Origin: Lachnospiraceae bacterium
GTDB taxonomy: Bacteria; Bacillota; Clostridia; Lachnospirales; Lachnospiraceae
Direction of reading: 5' to 3'
DNA length: 64,000 bases
Assembly: GCA_030524635.1 (NCBI GenBank)
Contig: JAUNGG010000006.1
Span: 1-64,000, forward strand
Position numbers and translations under genes: made by a program. Of this stretch, positions 1 through 9,034 are shown one piece after another (position 1 is the stretch's first letter; each line of letters begins with the position of its first letter). A model generated the notes under the pieces. The model searched no databases, was not told the origin of the DNA, and saw only the letters and a program-made list of their open reading frames with translations.

Positions 1-1272
1 GTTTAACTTGGCAACCACAGATCCATCATACTTTTTTACTGTATTCTGAATGCTTTTCATTCCATATCCATGAATGCGCTTGTTCTTCTTTGTGGTAACT
101 GGCATTCCATTTTTAAAAACTATTTTTTCCTCACAATAATTTTCAGTACATATACGCAAAAACTGTTTTTCCTGCACCACATATAAACGAATCAAGCGCC
201 GCTCCTTATCCGGCAGCTTCTGCACAGCCTCAATAGCATTATCCAACATATTTCCAAACAGCGCACTGATATCCATATCATCCATGAAGCCTAACAACGC
301 TCCTTCCACCACACATTTCAGTTCAATTCCCACGCTTTGGCAATAGGCGCTTTTGCTGGTCAGCACGGTATCCAATACTTTATTTCCCGTTTTATTCTGC
401 GCTTCGTAAATTTTAATTTCCTTCTCTATCTGCTCTAAGTATTGCACAGATTTATGCATATCCGTTTCCGATTTTAACAGAGCAATCTGATGCTTCAGAT
501 CATGATATTTCTGATTCACCATATCAATGCTTTCTTTTGAAAGCTGGTAATTACTATACTGCATCTCCATAATGTTCTGCAGCGTATCCATTTCAAAACG
601 CAGCTGCACTTCCTTCACCTGTATATGATAAGCATACAAAAGCAGGATTCCACACAAATCCACCAGCGTTCGTATAATGAAAATATCCTTGGCCAAGATA
701 CCGCTGAACAGCCAATTCCGATTTAAATAACTCATATTACTGACACTAAAAACCACCAGCACAATCAACAATATACCCAAAAGCTCCCGCCGCGAGATCT
801 TCAGCTCCTCCATATCCCTTTTCAGATACCTTTCCATAAAATGTACACCTGTAAAAATCAGTCCAAATACGAAAATCATTTCTGCCCATCTCCATATGTT
901 CAGATATTGTGCAGGAATATCTCCTATAAAATTATAATAAATCTGCCAGCAGAACGAGCCCGCAAATTCTGCATTGATAATAATTTTCGCTCCAAAATAA
1001 CCAATTTCTATCAAACTGAATCTGCAGCTGTAATACACATACCATAAAGTAAACGATATAACTACAAACATAAGAGGAATAAACAACCACTTTCGGGTAT
1101 TATCTGTTAGATGCATAAATATCAGCAGCGAAATAAATGCTGCCCCGTCCAGAGCAACACTTATCCACCCCCGAAACCTGTTTCGATAGATACAAACGAT
1201 CATAAATGCAGACAGCCAATAAGCAATTGCATAATAATATCCAGGAGTATTAAGAATTTCTACACTCATCAT
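1..1272 (-). CDS. GHKL-type sensor histidine kinase (3' end outside window)
   Basis: Read directly on the minus strand; 424 codons are visible without a stop and the C-terminus lies beyond base 1. The first 220 residues are mostly hydrophobic with about six membrane helices. A phospho-acceptor helix with YHDLKHQ follows at about residue 256, then a HATPase_c_5 domain with NMLDNAIEA (N box) and HGYGMKSI (G box). This is the AgrC/NatK-like architecture. The ATG at 1272 overlaps the stop of the upstream LytTR regulator (ATGA), so the two are translationally coupled and are very likely a cognate pair. The signal sensed cannot be read; the neighbouring sugar locus is a plausible target. Confidence 0.88.
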   Translation of the reverse strand, partial: MMSVEILNTPGYYYAIAYWLSAFMIVCIYRNRFRGWISVALDGAAFISLLIFMHLTDNTRKWLFIPLMFVVISFTLWYVYYSCRFSLIEIGYFGAKIIINAEFAGSFCWQIYYNFIGDIPAQYLNIWRWAEMIFVFGLIFTGVHFMERYLKRDMEELKISRRELLGILLIVLVVFSVSNMSYLNRNWLFSGILAKDIFIIRTLVDLCGILLLYAYHIQVKEVQLRFEMDTLQNIMEMQYSNYQLSKESIDMVNQKYHDLKHQIALLKSETDMHKSVQYLEQIEKEIKIYEAQNKTGNKVLDTVLTSKSAYCQSVGIELKCVVEGALLGFMDDMDISALFGNMLDNAIEAVQKLPDKERRLIRLYVVQEKQFLRICTENYCEEKIVFKNGMPVTTKKNKRIHGYGMKSIQNTVKKYDGSVVAKLN

Positions 1273-1976
1273 GCATCTCCATTCATATGTTCATTCAGCG
1301 CATCCAGAAACATTTTTCTCCGGTTACGGCTAATCTGTATGGCATCTCCACCTGCAAATACAGTATTTCCCTGATAATTATCCACATAATCAAGGTTTAC
1401 CAGACAGCATCGGCTGCAGATGAAAAATTTCTTCGGATTCAGCTGTTTTTCCACATCCCGAAGCGTACCTTTTCCAATAAAATTTCCTGTTGTTGTATGA
1501 TAAATAAGTGTATGGTCTAAAACCTCCACATAACAGATCTGGCTGACATCCACTTTCATCTTTCCGCCCTTTGTGGAAATAACAATATATTCCTTCTCTG
1601 TCCTTTTTACTCGTTTAAGTGCTTTATTCATACTTTCTGAAAACGAAAAATAGGATATAGGCTTGAGTATATAATCTAATGCATTTACTTTATATCCCTG
1701 AATTGCATACTGAGGCGTATTTGTAATAAAGATGATTACTACATCCTGATCCATTTTCCGGATTTTCTCCGCTGCTTTCATTCCATTCATAAATTTCATC
1801 TCAATATCCAAAAGAATCAGGTCATAATCCGCAGTATAGTCTGTCGTTATATCTTCTCCGTCTGAAAATTCCAAAATAGTAAATTTCTGTTCTTTCTCCT
1901 TTGCATACTGCATCAGATACTTCTTCAGCCGCGCCGCGTCATGCGCATTATCTTCCACAATTGCAATACGAAACAT
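1269..1976 (-). CDS. LytTR-family response regulator
   Basis: 235 residues. Residues 1-120 are a receiver domain with the acidic pocket at VEDN and phospho-acceptor Asp57 in LILLDIEM. Residues about 130-232 are a LytTR DNA-binding domain (ISTKGGKMKVDVSQICYVEV, then FICSRCCLVNLDYVD). A GAGGTG ribosome site precedes the ATG. It overlaps the following GHKL kinase by four bases. Family knowledge: LytTR regulators bind pairs of imperfect direct repeats upstream of target operons, often for secreted or membrane functions. The gene lies just downstream of the symporter, GH43 and GH3 genes on the same strand, so it may be in the same transcript or control it. Confidence 0.93.
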   Translation of the reverse strand: MFRIAIVEDNAHDAARLKKYLMQYAKEKEQKFTILEFSDGEDITTDYTADYDLILLDIEMKFMNGMKAAEKIRKMDQDVVIIFITNTPQYAIQGYKVNALDYILKPISYFSFSESMNKALKRVKRTEKEYIVISTKGGKMKVDVSQICYVEVLDHTLIYHTTTGNFIGKGTLRDVEKQLNPKKFFICSRCCLVNLDYVDNYQGNTVFAGGDAIQISRNRRKMFLDALNEHMNGDA

Positions 1977-2046
1977 AACTATTTCCCACCTCTCGCAAAA
2001 CAGAGTATATCAAAGTAGCTGATATACCCTGTTTCAAGTTCCTGAC

Positions 2047-3513
2047 TTATTTCTTATCCTTGCGTGCTGCAATAACAGCCTGTTCCTCAGGCAGCTTTTT
2101 TTCTATTGTGAAAAAGAAAATCAAAACAGCACAGATCATATAGGCAATTGTTTCTGCCCAGATATAACTGGCTGTGATCGCAGCCTGTACTCCGGCAGCC
2201 TGAGCTGAAGTACCCAACGCCACGTCAGCCTCCTGATTATAACCGCTCATGTTCAGAAGCGCACTGAAGATCGAATTGCAGACAGGAGTTCCCGCTACCA
2301 TGATAGAACTGTAAATCGACATTGTCAATCCATCCGTACGGATGTGGCTTGTAAATTCAATATGATCAATAACATCAGCAAGCATAGCCAGAATCATATA
2401 GCATGCCGGCGAAGATCCTAGGCATTTCAGTGCTACACCAACAGCTACCGGAATGATCCGTCCATCTCCCCAAATAGCAATCACACCGCCGGCAGCTCCT
2501 AAAAGCATTCCCGCCATGGTAACCTTGCGTTTGCCAAACTTATTACATAGAGGAACTACAAAAACTGCTGCCACTGCCATCGGCACAGCTCCCATAATAC
2601 TCAGCAAAGACTGAGAAGCTCCCCATGCATCCGCAGTACCAAAAAAAGTGTTGTCCAATACCCATTTGCAGAAATACGACATGGACCCATTTTTTAAGGC
2701 TCCGCTCCACTGAAATCCCATATAAAAGAGCATGACGATCCACCACATCTTTTCGTTGGCAATCGCATGAAGCTGAACACGCAACGATACTGTCCCCTTT
2801 TTTTCATCAGCCGTATTCTGTTTTCTGATTTCCTCTGTTACACGCTCACGTGTAAACATAAACTGGAGATAGATCGTCAGTGCAGAGAAAATTGCCACCG
2901 CAAGCATAACGGCAAACCATCGCCCCTGGCTTTCCTTCAACGCAAAAGATACCAGTATTGGAAATACCATAGAACCGGCCCCCATAACTCCCAATCCTGC
3001 AACATTAGTAAAAGATGCCAGCGCACCGCGTTTCTGACTGTTTCTGGTGGAAACAGGAATCAATGTGGAATTTGCAGTATTGTAAATCGGATAAGCCACA
3101 GCGTAAAACAGGTTGTAGGCTACAGCGATCCAGATCAGCTTAAGCGTCCCCTCAAATGGCACAACAAACATCAGGACGCTGGCCACCGACAAGGTCAATG
3201 CTGATAATAGAATCCACGGCCTGGCCTTACCAGCCATGGTTTTTGTATGTTCAATCAACTGACCAACAATTAAGTTAGCTGCCACGATTAAAATCGTGGA
3301 AAAAAGCTGAAGTGCTGTCAGAAACGTAAGATTGAGCTTCAATACATCTGTAAAATAGTTTTGCAGAATACTGGTAAAAATCCCCGAGGACAACAGTGCA
3401 CCGAAAGGTCCTATAAAATAGCCGATCAGCATTTCCGGCAGTCTTATATCTTCTGTTTTAATTTTAGAGCTTGTAAACGGACTGCTCCAGAAATCCTTTT
3501 TTGTTTCATGCAT
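2047..3513 (-). CDS. MFS sugar:cation symporter, GPH family
   Basis: 488 residues with about 12 membrane helices. The N-terminus (LPEMLIGYFIGPFGALLSSG, then NYFTDVLKL) is typical of the glycoside-pentoside-hexuronide:cation symporter family (MelB/XynB-like). The cytoplasmic end carries a Lys/Glu-rich tail (EKKLPEEQ). It probably imports oligosaccharides or glycosides at the plasma membrane using Na+ or H+. It lies 36 bp downstream of the GH43 gene on the same strand, so the likely substrate is the product of the GH43/GH3 enzymes, for example xylo- or arabino-oligosaccharides; the exact sugar is inferred. Start at 3513 has an AGGA site nine bases upstream. Confidence 0.9.
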   Translation of the reverse strand: MHETKKDFWSSPFTSSKIKTEDIRLPEMLIGYFIGPFGALLSSGIFTSILQNYFTDVLKLNLTFLTALQLFSTILIVAANLIVGQLIEHTKTMAGKARPWILLSALTLSVASVLMFVVPFEGTLKLIWIAVAYNLFYAVAYPIYNTANSTLIPVSTRNSQKRGALASFTNVAGLGVMGAGSMVFPILVSFALKESQGRWFAVMLAVAIFSALTIYLQFMFTRERVTEEIRKQNTADEKKGTVSLRVQLHAIANEKMWWIVMLFYMGFQWSGALKNGSMSYFCKWVLDNTFFGTADAWGASQSLLSIMGAVPMAVAAVFVVPLCNKFGKRKVTMAGMLLGAAGGVIAIWGDGRIIPVAVGVALKCLGSSPACYMILAMLADVIDHIEFTSHIRTDGLTMSIYSSIMVAGTPVCNSIFSALLNMSGYNQEADVALGTSAQAAGVQAAITASYIWAETIAYMICAVLIFFFTIEKKLPEEQAVIAARKDKK

Positions 3514-3549
3514 AATTTGCTTCCTTTCTCCAGTTCACTCCACCAGCTG

Positions 3550-5001
3550 CTATTTTAATTCAAAAGAAATGAAGTCAAAATTCCCTTTTCCTTCGAATTT
3601 AAAAAATAATGCCTGCTTTTCTCCTGGTGCCTTCAGACCCGCAGTAAAGCTGTGCAGCTCTATGGTTGGCCGGATTTCGATTCTGGACACGGGACTGCCG
3701 TGTTCCTCTGTGGTGACAGAAACAACTCCCACAGCATTTCCTTTCACATTCATGCAGATTTCAGTTGTATTGGTCAGATCAAAATATTTGAATCCCGCTA
3801 CCGCTCCATTCCCCATATTGGCGATATATTGGTCCGGTCCTCCTTCACGATCTTTTCCATCCTGCGTAAAATACGGATATCCTTTCCTGGAATGCTTAAT
3901 CATACTTAAAAAACGGGTTCCTTTCCTTCCATAGAGATTGCAGGCGATATATGCAGGATAAGTTCCTTTTCCCCTCAGAGCTCCGCCGTTTAAGCCGCAG
4001 CTTGTTAACTCAGCCTGATAGAATCTGCCATTTTCAAAACGGATTTCTTCCGCCATCGCCTGTCTGGAAGATTGTTTCCGATTGCTGTGGCGATGGTAAA
4101 AGATGTAATACCTTCCGTTGATCTTAATCAGACTGCCATGGGTATTTCCCGTATAATTTCTTGCATGCTTCACATCTGTAACTCCCGGCAGTCCAATATC
4201 CCCTATGCTGACCAGAATACCGCCATACTGAAAACCTCCCGTTGGATTATCACTGACTGCATAGCATAACTCATGACTATTCATGGAACTGTAAATGAAA
4301 TAATAGGTATCTCCAAATTTTCTCATGGAGCTTGCCTCCAGAAACGGATGCCCCTCATAAGTAGTTCCAGCCGCTTCCTTTTCCCCTGCAACGCCGATAT
4401 AATCCGGTCCTGTCTTAACTGTCAGCATGTCTTCCGGGTCCAGTTCAAAGCACATCGGCCCATGTTCCGTAGGCTTGGAACCATCCAACAAAATTGGATT
4501 GCCAGTCAGCGCAAAGCCGGTATACAGATATAGGCGTCCATCATCATCCTTAAAAATTCCCGGATCAAATTGGAATGGCTCCCCCCTCTTTCCGATAGGG
4601 GTTCCATCTTCATATTTTACATAGCCATAAAACTGATAGCTTCCTGCTGGCTGATCACATACTGCTACTGAGATCATCTTTGTTCCGCCCATGAAGTAAT
4701 ACAGATAAAATCTGCCATCTGATCCCTGTACCATATCAGGGGCAGCAAGTCCATTTGTCAGCCGGATTCGAGGCGCTGCCGGATCCTGCTCTCTCCGGAA
4801 AATACATCCTTCATATCTCCAGTTTCCTAAATCATCTACTGGAGCAGACCAACATACATAATCTCCAAGGCAGAAATTCAGTCCATTGAAAACATCATGA
4901 GATCCGTAGACATACACCCGATCCCCCACTACATGGGGTTCTGCATCCGGAACATACTCCCAGCTTGGCATATATGGGTTAAATGCTTGTCTTGTTTTCA
5001 T
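3550..5001 (-). CDS. Glycoside hydrolase family 43 enzyme
   Basis: 483 residues from the chosen start. A strong AAGGAGG lies just before the ATG at 5001; an in-frame ATG seven codons upstream overlaps that site and is unlikely. The N-terminal five-bladed propeller shows GH43 features: DAEPHVVGDRVYVYGSHD, FQFDPGIFKDDDGRLYLY, and EASSMRKFGDTYYFIYS with the probable general-acid Glu. Residues beyond about 330 form a second, probably beta-sandwich, domain. No signal peptide, so it should act in the cytoplasm on imported oligosaccharides. GH43 covers beta-xylosidases and alpha-L-arabinofuranosidases; which one cannot be decided here. Confidence 0.9.
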   Translation of the reverse strand: MKTRQAFNPYMPSWEYVPDAEPHVVGDRVYVYGSHDVFNGLNFCLGDYVCWSAPVDDLGNWRYEGCIFRREQDPAAPRIRLTNGLAAPDMVQGSDGRFYLYYFMGGTKMISVAVCDQPAGSYQFYGYVKYEDGTPIGKRGEPFQFDPGIFKDDDGRLYLYTGFALTGNPILLDGSKPTEHGPMCFELDPEDMLTVKTGPDYIGVAGEKEAAGTTYEGHPFLEASSMRKFGDTYYFIYSSMNSHELCYAVSDNPTGGFQYGGILVSIGDIGLPGVTDVKHARNYTGNTHGSLIKINGRYYIFYHRHSNRKQSSRQAMAEEIRFENGRFYQAELTSCGLNGGALRGKGTYPAYIACNLYGRKGTRFLSMIKHSRKGYPYFTQDGKDREGGPDQYIANMGNGAVAGFKYFDLTNTTEICMNVKGNAVGVVSVTTEEHGSPVSRIEIRPTIELHSFTAGLKAPGEKQALFFKFEGKGNFDFISFELK

Positions 5002-5042
5002 TTTACCTCCTTTTACATACACAGCATACTATGCCTACATCC

Positions 5043-5477
5043 TTAATCCTCCTTTACAACCCTCATATAGGAGGACAAAATGCTCAAAACAACGGCGGCT
5101 GCACAAAGTACCATTGCTACAATGGCACCCTTCATATCTGATAAATTGGAATCATTGTTCTGAAAAGTCAGAATCGTAGCAATGCTGTATGCACGCACTC
5201 TTAAAAAGGCAACCATAGCCAGCATACAAAACACACCGCCAGCAACAGCAAACACATCTATAACCACACCTTGCACTGCCTTATTAACACCAATGATATA
5301 GGCTGCTTCCACAACAATGCCAATTATCAGAAATGCCACCAAACTGGTATCTACGCCAAAGCTGGTATAGTATTTTGTCTTGCAGTTCGACAGATAACAT
5401 ACCAGAGAACTAAGCAGAGCAATTATTGTAACTATTATAAAATAAAATCCAACCGATTGCTTCTTTAAAAAACTCAT
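5043..5477 (-). CDS. Small four-helix membrane protein, unknown function
   Basis: 144 residues starting at MSFLKKQ. Its ATG overlaps the TGA of the upstream GH3 gene (ATGA), which favours this start over one ten codons earlier inside the GH3 gene. Four hydrophobic segments span almost the whole protein (around SVGFYFIIVTIIALLSSLVC, VAFLIIGIVVEAAYIIG, VFAVAGGVFCMLAMVAFL and AIVAMVLCAAAVVLSIL). I recognise no named family. Tight coupling to the membrane-anchored GH3 enzyme suggests a partner or membrane chaperone for it; this is inference. Confidence 0.8.
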   Translation of the reverse strand: MSFLKKQSVGFYFIIVTIIALLSSLVCYLSNCKTKYYTSFGVDTSLVAFLIIGIVVEAAYIIGVNKAVQGVVIDVFAVAGGVFCMLAMVAFLRVRAYSIATILTFQNNDSNLSDMKGAIVAMVLCAAAVVLSILSSYMRVVKED

Positions 5478-8400
5478 TCCTTTTCTCCCTTCCCCTTCTT
5501 CCAACTGCGAATATACATAACTGCAACTGCAATTGTTAAAATCATAAGAATGATCTGTGCAACAGTCAAGGCGTTGTCATACCAGGTTCTGACTGTTTTG
5601 AAGCTCGCTGTCTCATTCAGGCCGTCCATTGCATTCGAATTCGCAAGTGCATAATTCTGCCACTTCATGGTTGTCTTTAAACTCTGCATCAGGTTTTCAT
5701 CTTTGCTGACATTTTCCAATGTCCAGTAATCCCAGGTTTCTGCAACAGCAGATAAACTGTCTTCACCAGTATGTACAGTCATTCCCACGCCGTTTTGAAC
5801 CATCTCTTTTAAAGAGGCCAGACCGGCATCTACGATAAAGTCTTCTGACATCAGACCTTTAAATCCCCATTCCTTATGGAGTATATTCATCATTAATCCT
5901 GTGTGAGCATTGCTTTGCGTAACTCCGACACGGTTAAACGCTGTCATAACGCCTTTCATATGTGCATCTTCCACACATGCTTGTGTACCGCGCAGCTCAT
6001 TTTCACGAGCTTTCTGCTCATTCATAAAACAGGAAAGTCCTTCTCGGTTTATCTCTGTATCATTAAATGCAAAATGCTTTGCTGCCAGAATGACACCATA
6101 AGGTTCGCCGCCTTTAATGTAATCTGCTCCCTGGTAAGCCGTAAGTACTGGATCCTCTGAATAGTATTCATGATTGCGCGCATTATACGGGCAGCGATGA
6201 AGATTTGTTCCTGCTCCCCAAAGAATCGGCTGATTTGCCCAGATTGAGTAATTTCCCATCATTGCACCATATTCGTGTGCCATTTCCTTGCTGAAAGTCT
6301 GACCGATCAATGTACCGCAACCCATTACACCCGCCATATAGCTTAAGTTTTTGTCATTCGAATCAATGGCATATGGGTCCGCTGAATTTGTATCTGTATT
6401 TGCATACTGTCCCAACGGATATGAATTAAATCCATTTGGTCCGTCATTTTGAACTGCTTCTGGGGAAACAATCGAAGAAATTGATTTTACACTGGTTCCT
6501 CCAAAAGCAGTACGGATCATGCATTCCTCAAGTGTAATCTGATCCATCAACTTTGACCACTTATCATCCTCCAGGTCAAGTCCAATTACATCTACCAATG
6601 TAAGACCATTATCTGCACCAAATGTGACATTTTCAGGATTCCCGTTAGCTGTAATTTCATAAATATCATTATGAAGAGGGATCAGCATCTCCTCTGTAGC
6701 TGTCAAATCCTTATAGGTAACAGGCCAGGTTCCGCTCCAGTCACTTCTGGAAAGATAGGTTACTGTACCTGGCATATAATAATTTAAGTCCATATTCTCC
6801 AGCTGATTCTCAACTGCTACCCCTGTAACCGAATACGCAAATGTTTTCTTATCCATAGAATCTAAAGTCCAGTTCTTCACATTATCTGCACTGCCTTCTG
6901 CCGTCATGCCGTCATCCACGGATTTCCCTTGCGCTGCCAATACATTATTTAATGCATCATGAACATCATTTCCTACCGTAAAATAATAATTACCTGTATC
7001 AAGAATATAATTCCCACTGGTTCCAGCCTCATTATCACTTGTAGAATCCCAGCTAGTCATGTCCTGTGCGTCAGCAGTAATGGTAATCGTCTGAGATTCA
7101 CCTGGCGCCAGTTCCTTAGTCTTTGCATAGTCCAACAGCTGGATAGCTGACTTTTCTACCTGGTGCTCCCTGTCATAATCTGTGTACGGCACTGATACAT
7201 AAAATTGTACAGCGTCTTTGCCAGCTACATTTCCTGTATTTTTTACTGTAATATCTGCCGTCACAGTTTTTGTATTTAAATCTACCTCTACCCTCTCCAG
7301 TTTCTGCGAAAAGGTCGTATAGGAAAGTCCATATCCAAATGGAAATGTTACCTCAGTCTCATAGGCCCAATTGCCGTCTATAGAACTTCCAGTTTCAGAC
7401 GAAGCATTTCCCTGATCAAAAACAGTATCTGCATAACGGGTTTCATAATATTTATATCCTGTATAAATATTTTCTGCCTCAACGATTTCTGATTGAAACC
7501 AGTAATTAGCATCTGCATTCGTCCAGTCAAAGATGCCATAGTTCTGTGCTGCAGGCGAATTCGCATTTTTTACTGCATAAGTATCTGCCAAGTGTCCAGA
7601 AGGATTGACATCTCCACTTAAAATGTCTGCTACTCCATAAAATCCATATCCGCCAGGTAGGCTGATTTGTAATATTGCATCCACATCCTCATTGTCAACT
7701 AACTCCTGGATTTCCATTGCACAGGCATTATTAAGGAGTATAATTACTTTACCTCCTGTTTCCTTTTTCACATCAATTGCGGCCTGCAAGGTTGCACGTT
7801 CATCATCAGAAAGCCCCAGCGGATCCGTCTGATTCAGATCCTGATCTGGATTCACACCTTCCGTACCAGGAAGATAGTTTCCTCCTTCACTGGACGAGCG
7901 GCCGATTGTTACCAGAATTGTGTTGAAATCATTCATACTCTCTTTCCAGTTCGGCTCCACTTCAGCAAGCCTTTCCTGTGTCGGTTCAATGCTGCGGAAA
8001 GTTCCAGTCACAGTCGGTGCAGTCAAATGATAATAATATGTGGTTGTGCCATTCCCACGGACAATGGGATCAGACTTAAATTCCTCTTTCATGCTCTCAT
8101 ACATGGATTGGAGCGTTGGATTAATAACAAAGCCCTTTTCTGTAAAAGCCTGCACCATGTCTACCGTATCAGCGTCTGTTCCTGTGTTCTCTGTCAGCGA
8201 ACTTCCCCTGTCGCCGCCCTGTAATGGATAATAGCTAGTAAATCCAAGAAGTGATAATTTCTGCAGTTCATTTTGAGAAAGCGGAAGTGCTCCATTATTC
8301 TTTAAAAGCACTGTACCCTCTTCACTCATCCTTTCCCCAAGATCTGAGATTGCTTGTACCAGTTCCGTAGTAGAGTTGTAATCCGACTTATAACGATAAT

Positions 8401-8572
8401 CATCTGCAGACGTATTCTCTACAACAAGCTTTGTACTGGTTGTGCCGAGAAATTTATCAATGTCTGTACGGAAACTATTGACCACAGCAGATCCAGCCAC
8501 GGTAAATGTCAGCAATGATGCCATTGTCGTTGTCGTTCCGCGCCAAATGCGGCGTTTTGTCTTTGCTTTCAT
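5474..8572 (-). CDS. Membrane-anchored glycoside hydrolase family 3 enzyme with inverted domain order
   Basis: About 1032 residues. The order is permuted relative to classical GH3: first the alpha/beta sandwich (MSEEGTVLLKNNGALPL), then a fibronectin-III-like domain (FPFGYGLSYTTF onward), then the TIM barrel (NDGPNGFNSYPLG; AAKHFAFNDTEINREG; nucleophile Asp in GLMSEDFIVDAG). A hydrophobic N-terminal segment follows basic residues (RRIWRGTTTT), and a C-terminal helix (LTVAQIILMILTIAVAVMYI) ends in a Lys-rich tail, so both ends look membrane-inserted with the enzyme outside. Start 8572 fits GAGGAGG with six-base spacing. Likely beta-glucosidase or beta-xylosidase activity; the inverted order is known from ruminococcal beta-glucosidases. 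Confidence 0.9.
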   Translation of the reverse strand: MKAKTKRRIWRGTTTTMASLLTFTVAGSAVVNSFRTDIDKFLGTTSTKLVVENTSADDYRYKSDYNSTTELVQAISDLGERMSEEGTVLLKNNGALPLSQNELQKLSLLGFTSYYPLQGGDRGSSLTENTGTDADTVDMVQAFTEKGFVINPTLQSMYESMKEEFKSDPIVRGNGTTTYYYHLTAPTVTGTFRSIEPTQERLAEVEPNWKESMNDFNTILVTIGRSSSEGGNYLPGTEGVNPDQDLNQTDPLGLSDDERATLQAAIDVKKETGGKVIILLNNACAMEIQELVDNEDVDAILQISLPGGYGFYGVADILSGDVNPSGHLADTYAVKNANSPAAQNYGIFDWTNADANYWFQSEIVEAENIYTGYKYYETRYADTVFDQGNASSETGSSIDGNWAYETEVTFPFGYGLSYTTFSQKLERVEVDLNTKTVTADITVKNTGNVAGKDAVQFYVSVPYTDYDREHQVEKSAIQLLDYAKTKELAPGESQTITITADAQDMTSWDSTSDNEAGTSGNYILDTGNYYFTVGNDVHDALNNVLAAQGKSVDDGMTAEGSADNVKNWTLDSMDKKTFAYSVTGVAVENQLENMDLNYYMPGTVTYLSRSDWSGTWPVTYKDLTATEEMLIPLHNDIYEITANGNPENVTFGADNGLTLVDVIGLDLEDDKWSKLMDQITLEECMIRTAFGGTSVKSISSIVSPEAVQNDGPNGFNSYPLGQYANTDTNSADPYAIDSNDKNLSYMAGVMGCGTLIGQTFSKEMAHEYGAMMGNYSIWANQPILWGAGTNLHRCPYNARNHEYYSEDPVLTAYQGADYIKGGEPYGVILAAKHFAFNDTEINREGLSCFMNEQKARENELRGTQACVEDAHMKGVMTAFNRVGVTQSNAHTGLMMNILHKEWGFKGLMSEDFIVDAGLASLKEMVQNGVGMTVHTGEDSLSAVAETWDYWTLENVSKDENLMQSLKTTMKWQNYALANSNAMDGLNETASFKTVRTWYDNALTVAQIILMILTIAVAVMYIRSWKKGKGEKE

Positions 8573-9034
8573 TCTCATCCTCCTCATATTTTATCAGCCT
8601 AAATTTCAATCCTTACCAAATTTAGTAATCTATAACAATCGCACCTCCGGATGTGCGACATGTTATCGTTTCTTTAACGTTTTATCCATACACCTTGTTT
8701 AATTTATATTGTTTAATTATCCCAATAAACCTTTGCCATTTGTGCTAATAATATATCATAACTTCCAATTAATTGCTCCGTGTTGACGTAAACTGTCCCT
8801 TTTTTAACGTGAATGGCATCTGCACAGCAGCATTCGTTTTTTGGTGATTTTATAAGTTCCTTCACCCTTGCCATTTCCCTCCGCCTGTGCTAAAATCTAA
8901 GTGTTGTGCTTATATAAGTTCATGATTGGATGAACGTTTCTACCGGCTGCCGAAAATAGTTGACTATAAGCTTCTATTTCCAGCACCGGTTTTTTATTAC
9001 CTGTAAATTTTATCGCCAAAGGGAGGTATCTCAC
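8573..9034. other. Intergenic region between divergent GH3 and flavoprotein genes
   Basis: 462 bases without a gene. The plus-strand side holds the flavoprotein promoter annotated separately. The side before the GH3 gene is AT-rich and contains a small inverted repeat, CGCAC/GTGCG, at about 8640-8657 and several TAACGTTT/ATCGTTTC-like half-sites around 8660-8690 that might be LacI-type or CcpA operator sequence. I could not fix a convincing promoter for the GH3 operon. Confidence 0.5.
8868..8896 (+). promoter_or_regulatory. Sigma-A promoter for the flavoprotein gene
   Basis: TTGCCA (8868-8873), 17-base spacer, TAAAAT (8891-8896). It lies about 140 bases before the ATG at 9035. Confidence 0.6.

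Noticed and set aside
8660-8690. Possible CcpA or LacI-type operator before the GH3 operon
   Set aside because: The best alignment to the CRE consensus has three mismatches in the left half; too weak to call.
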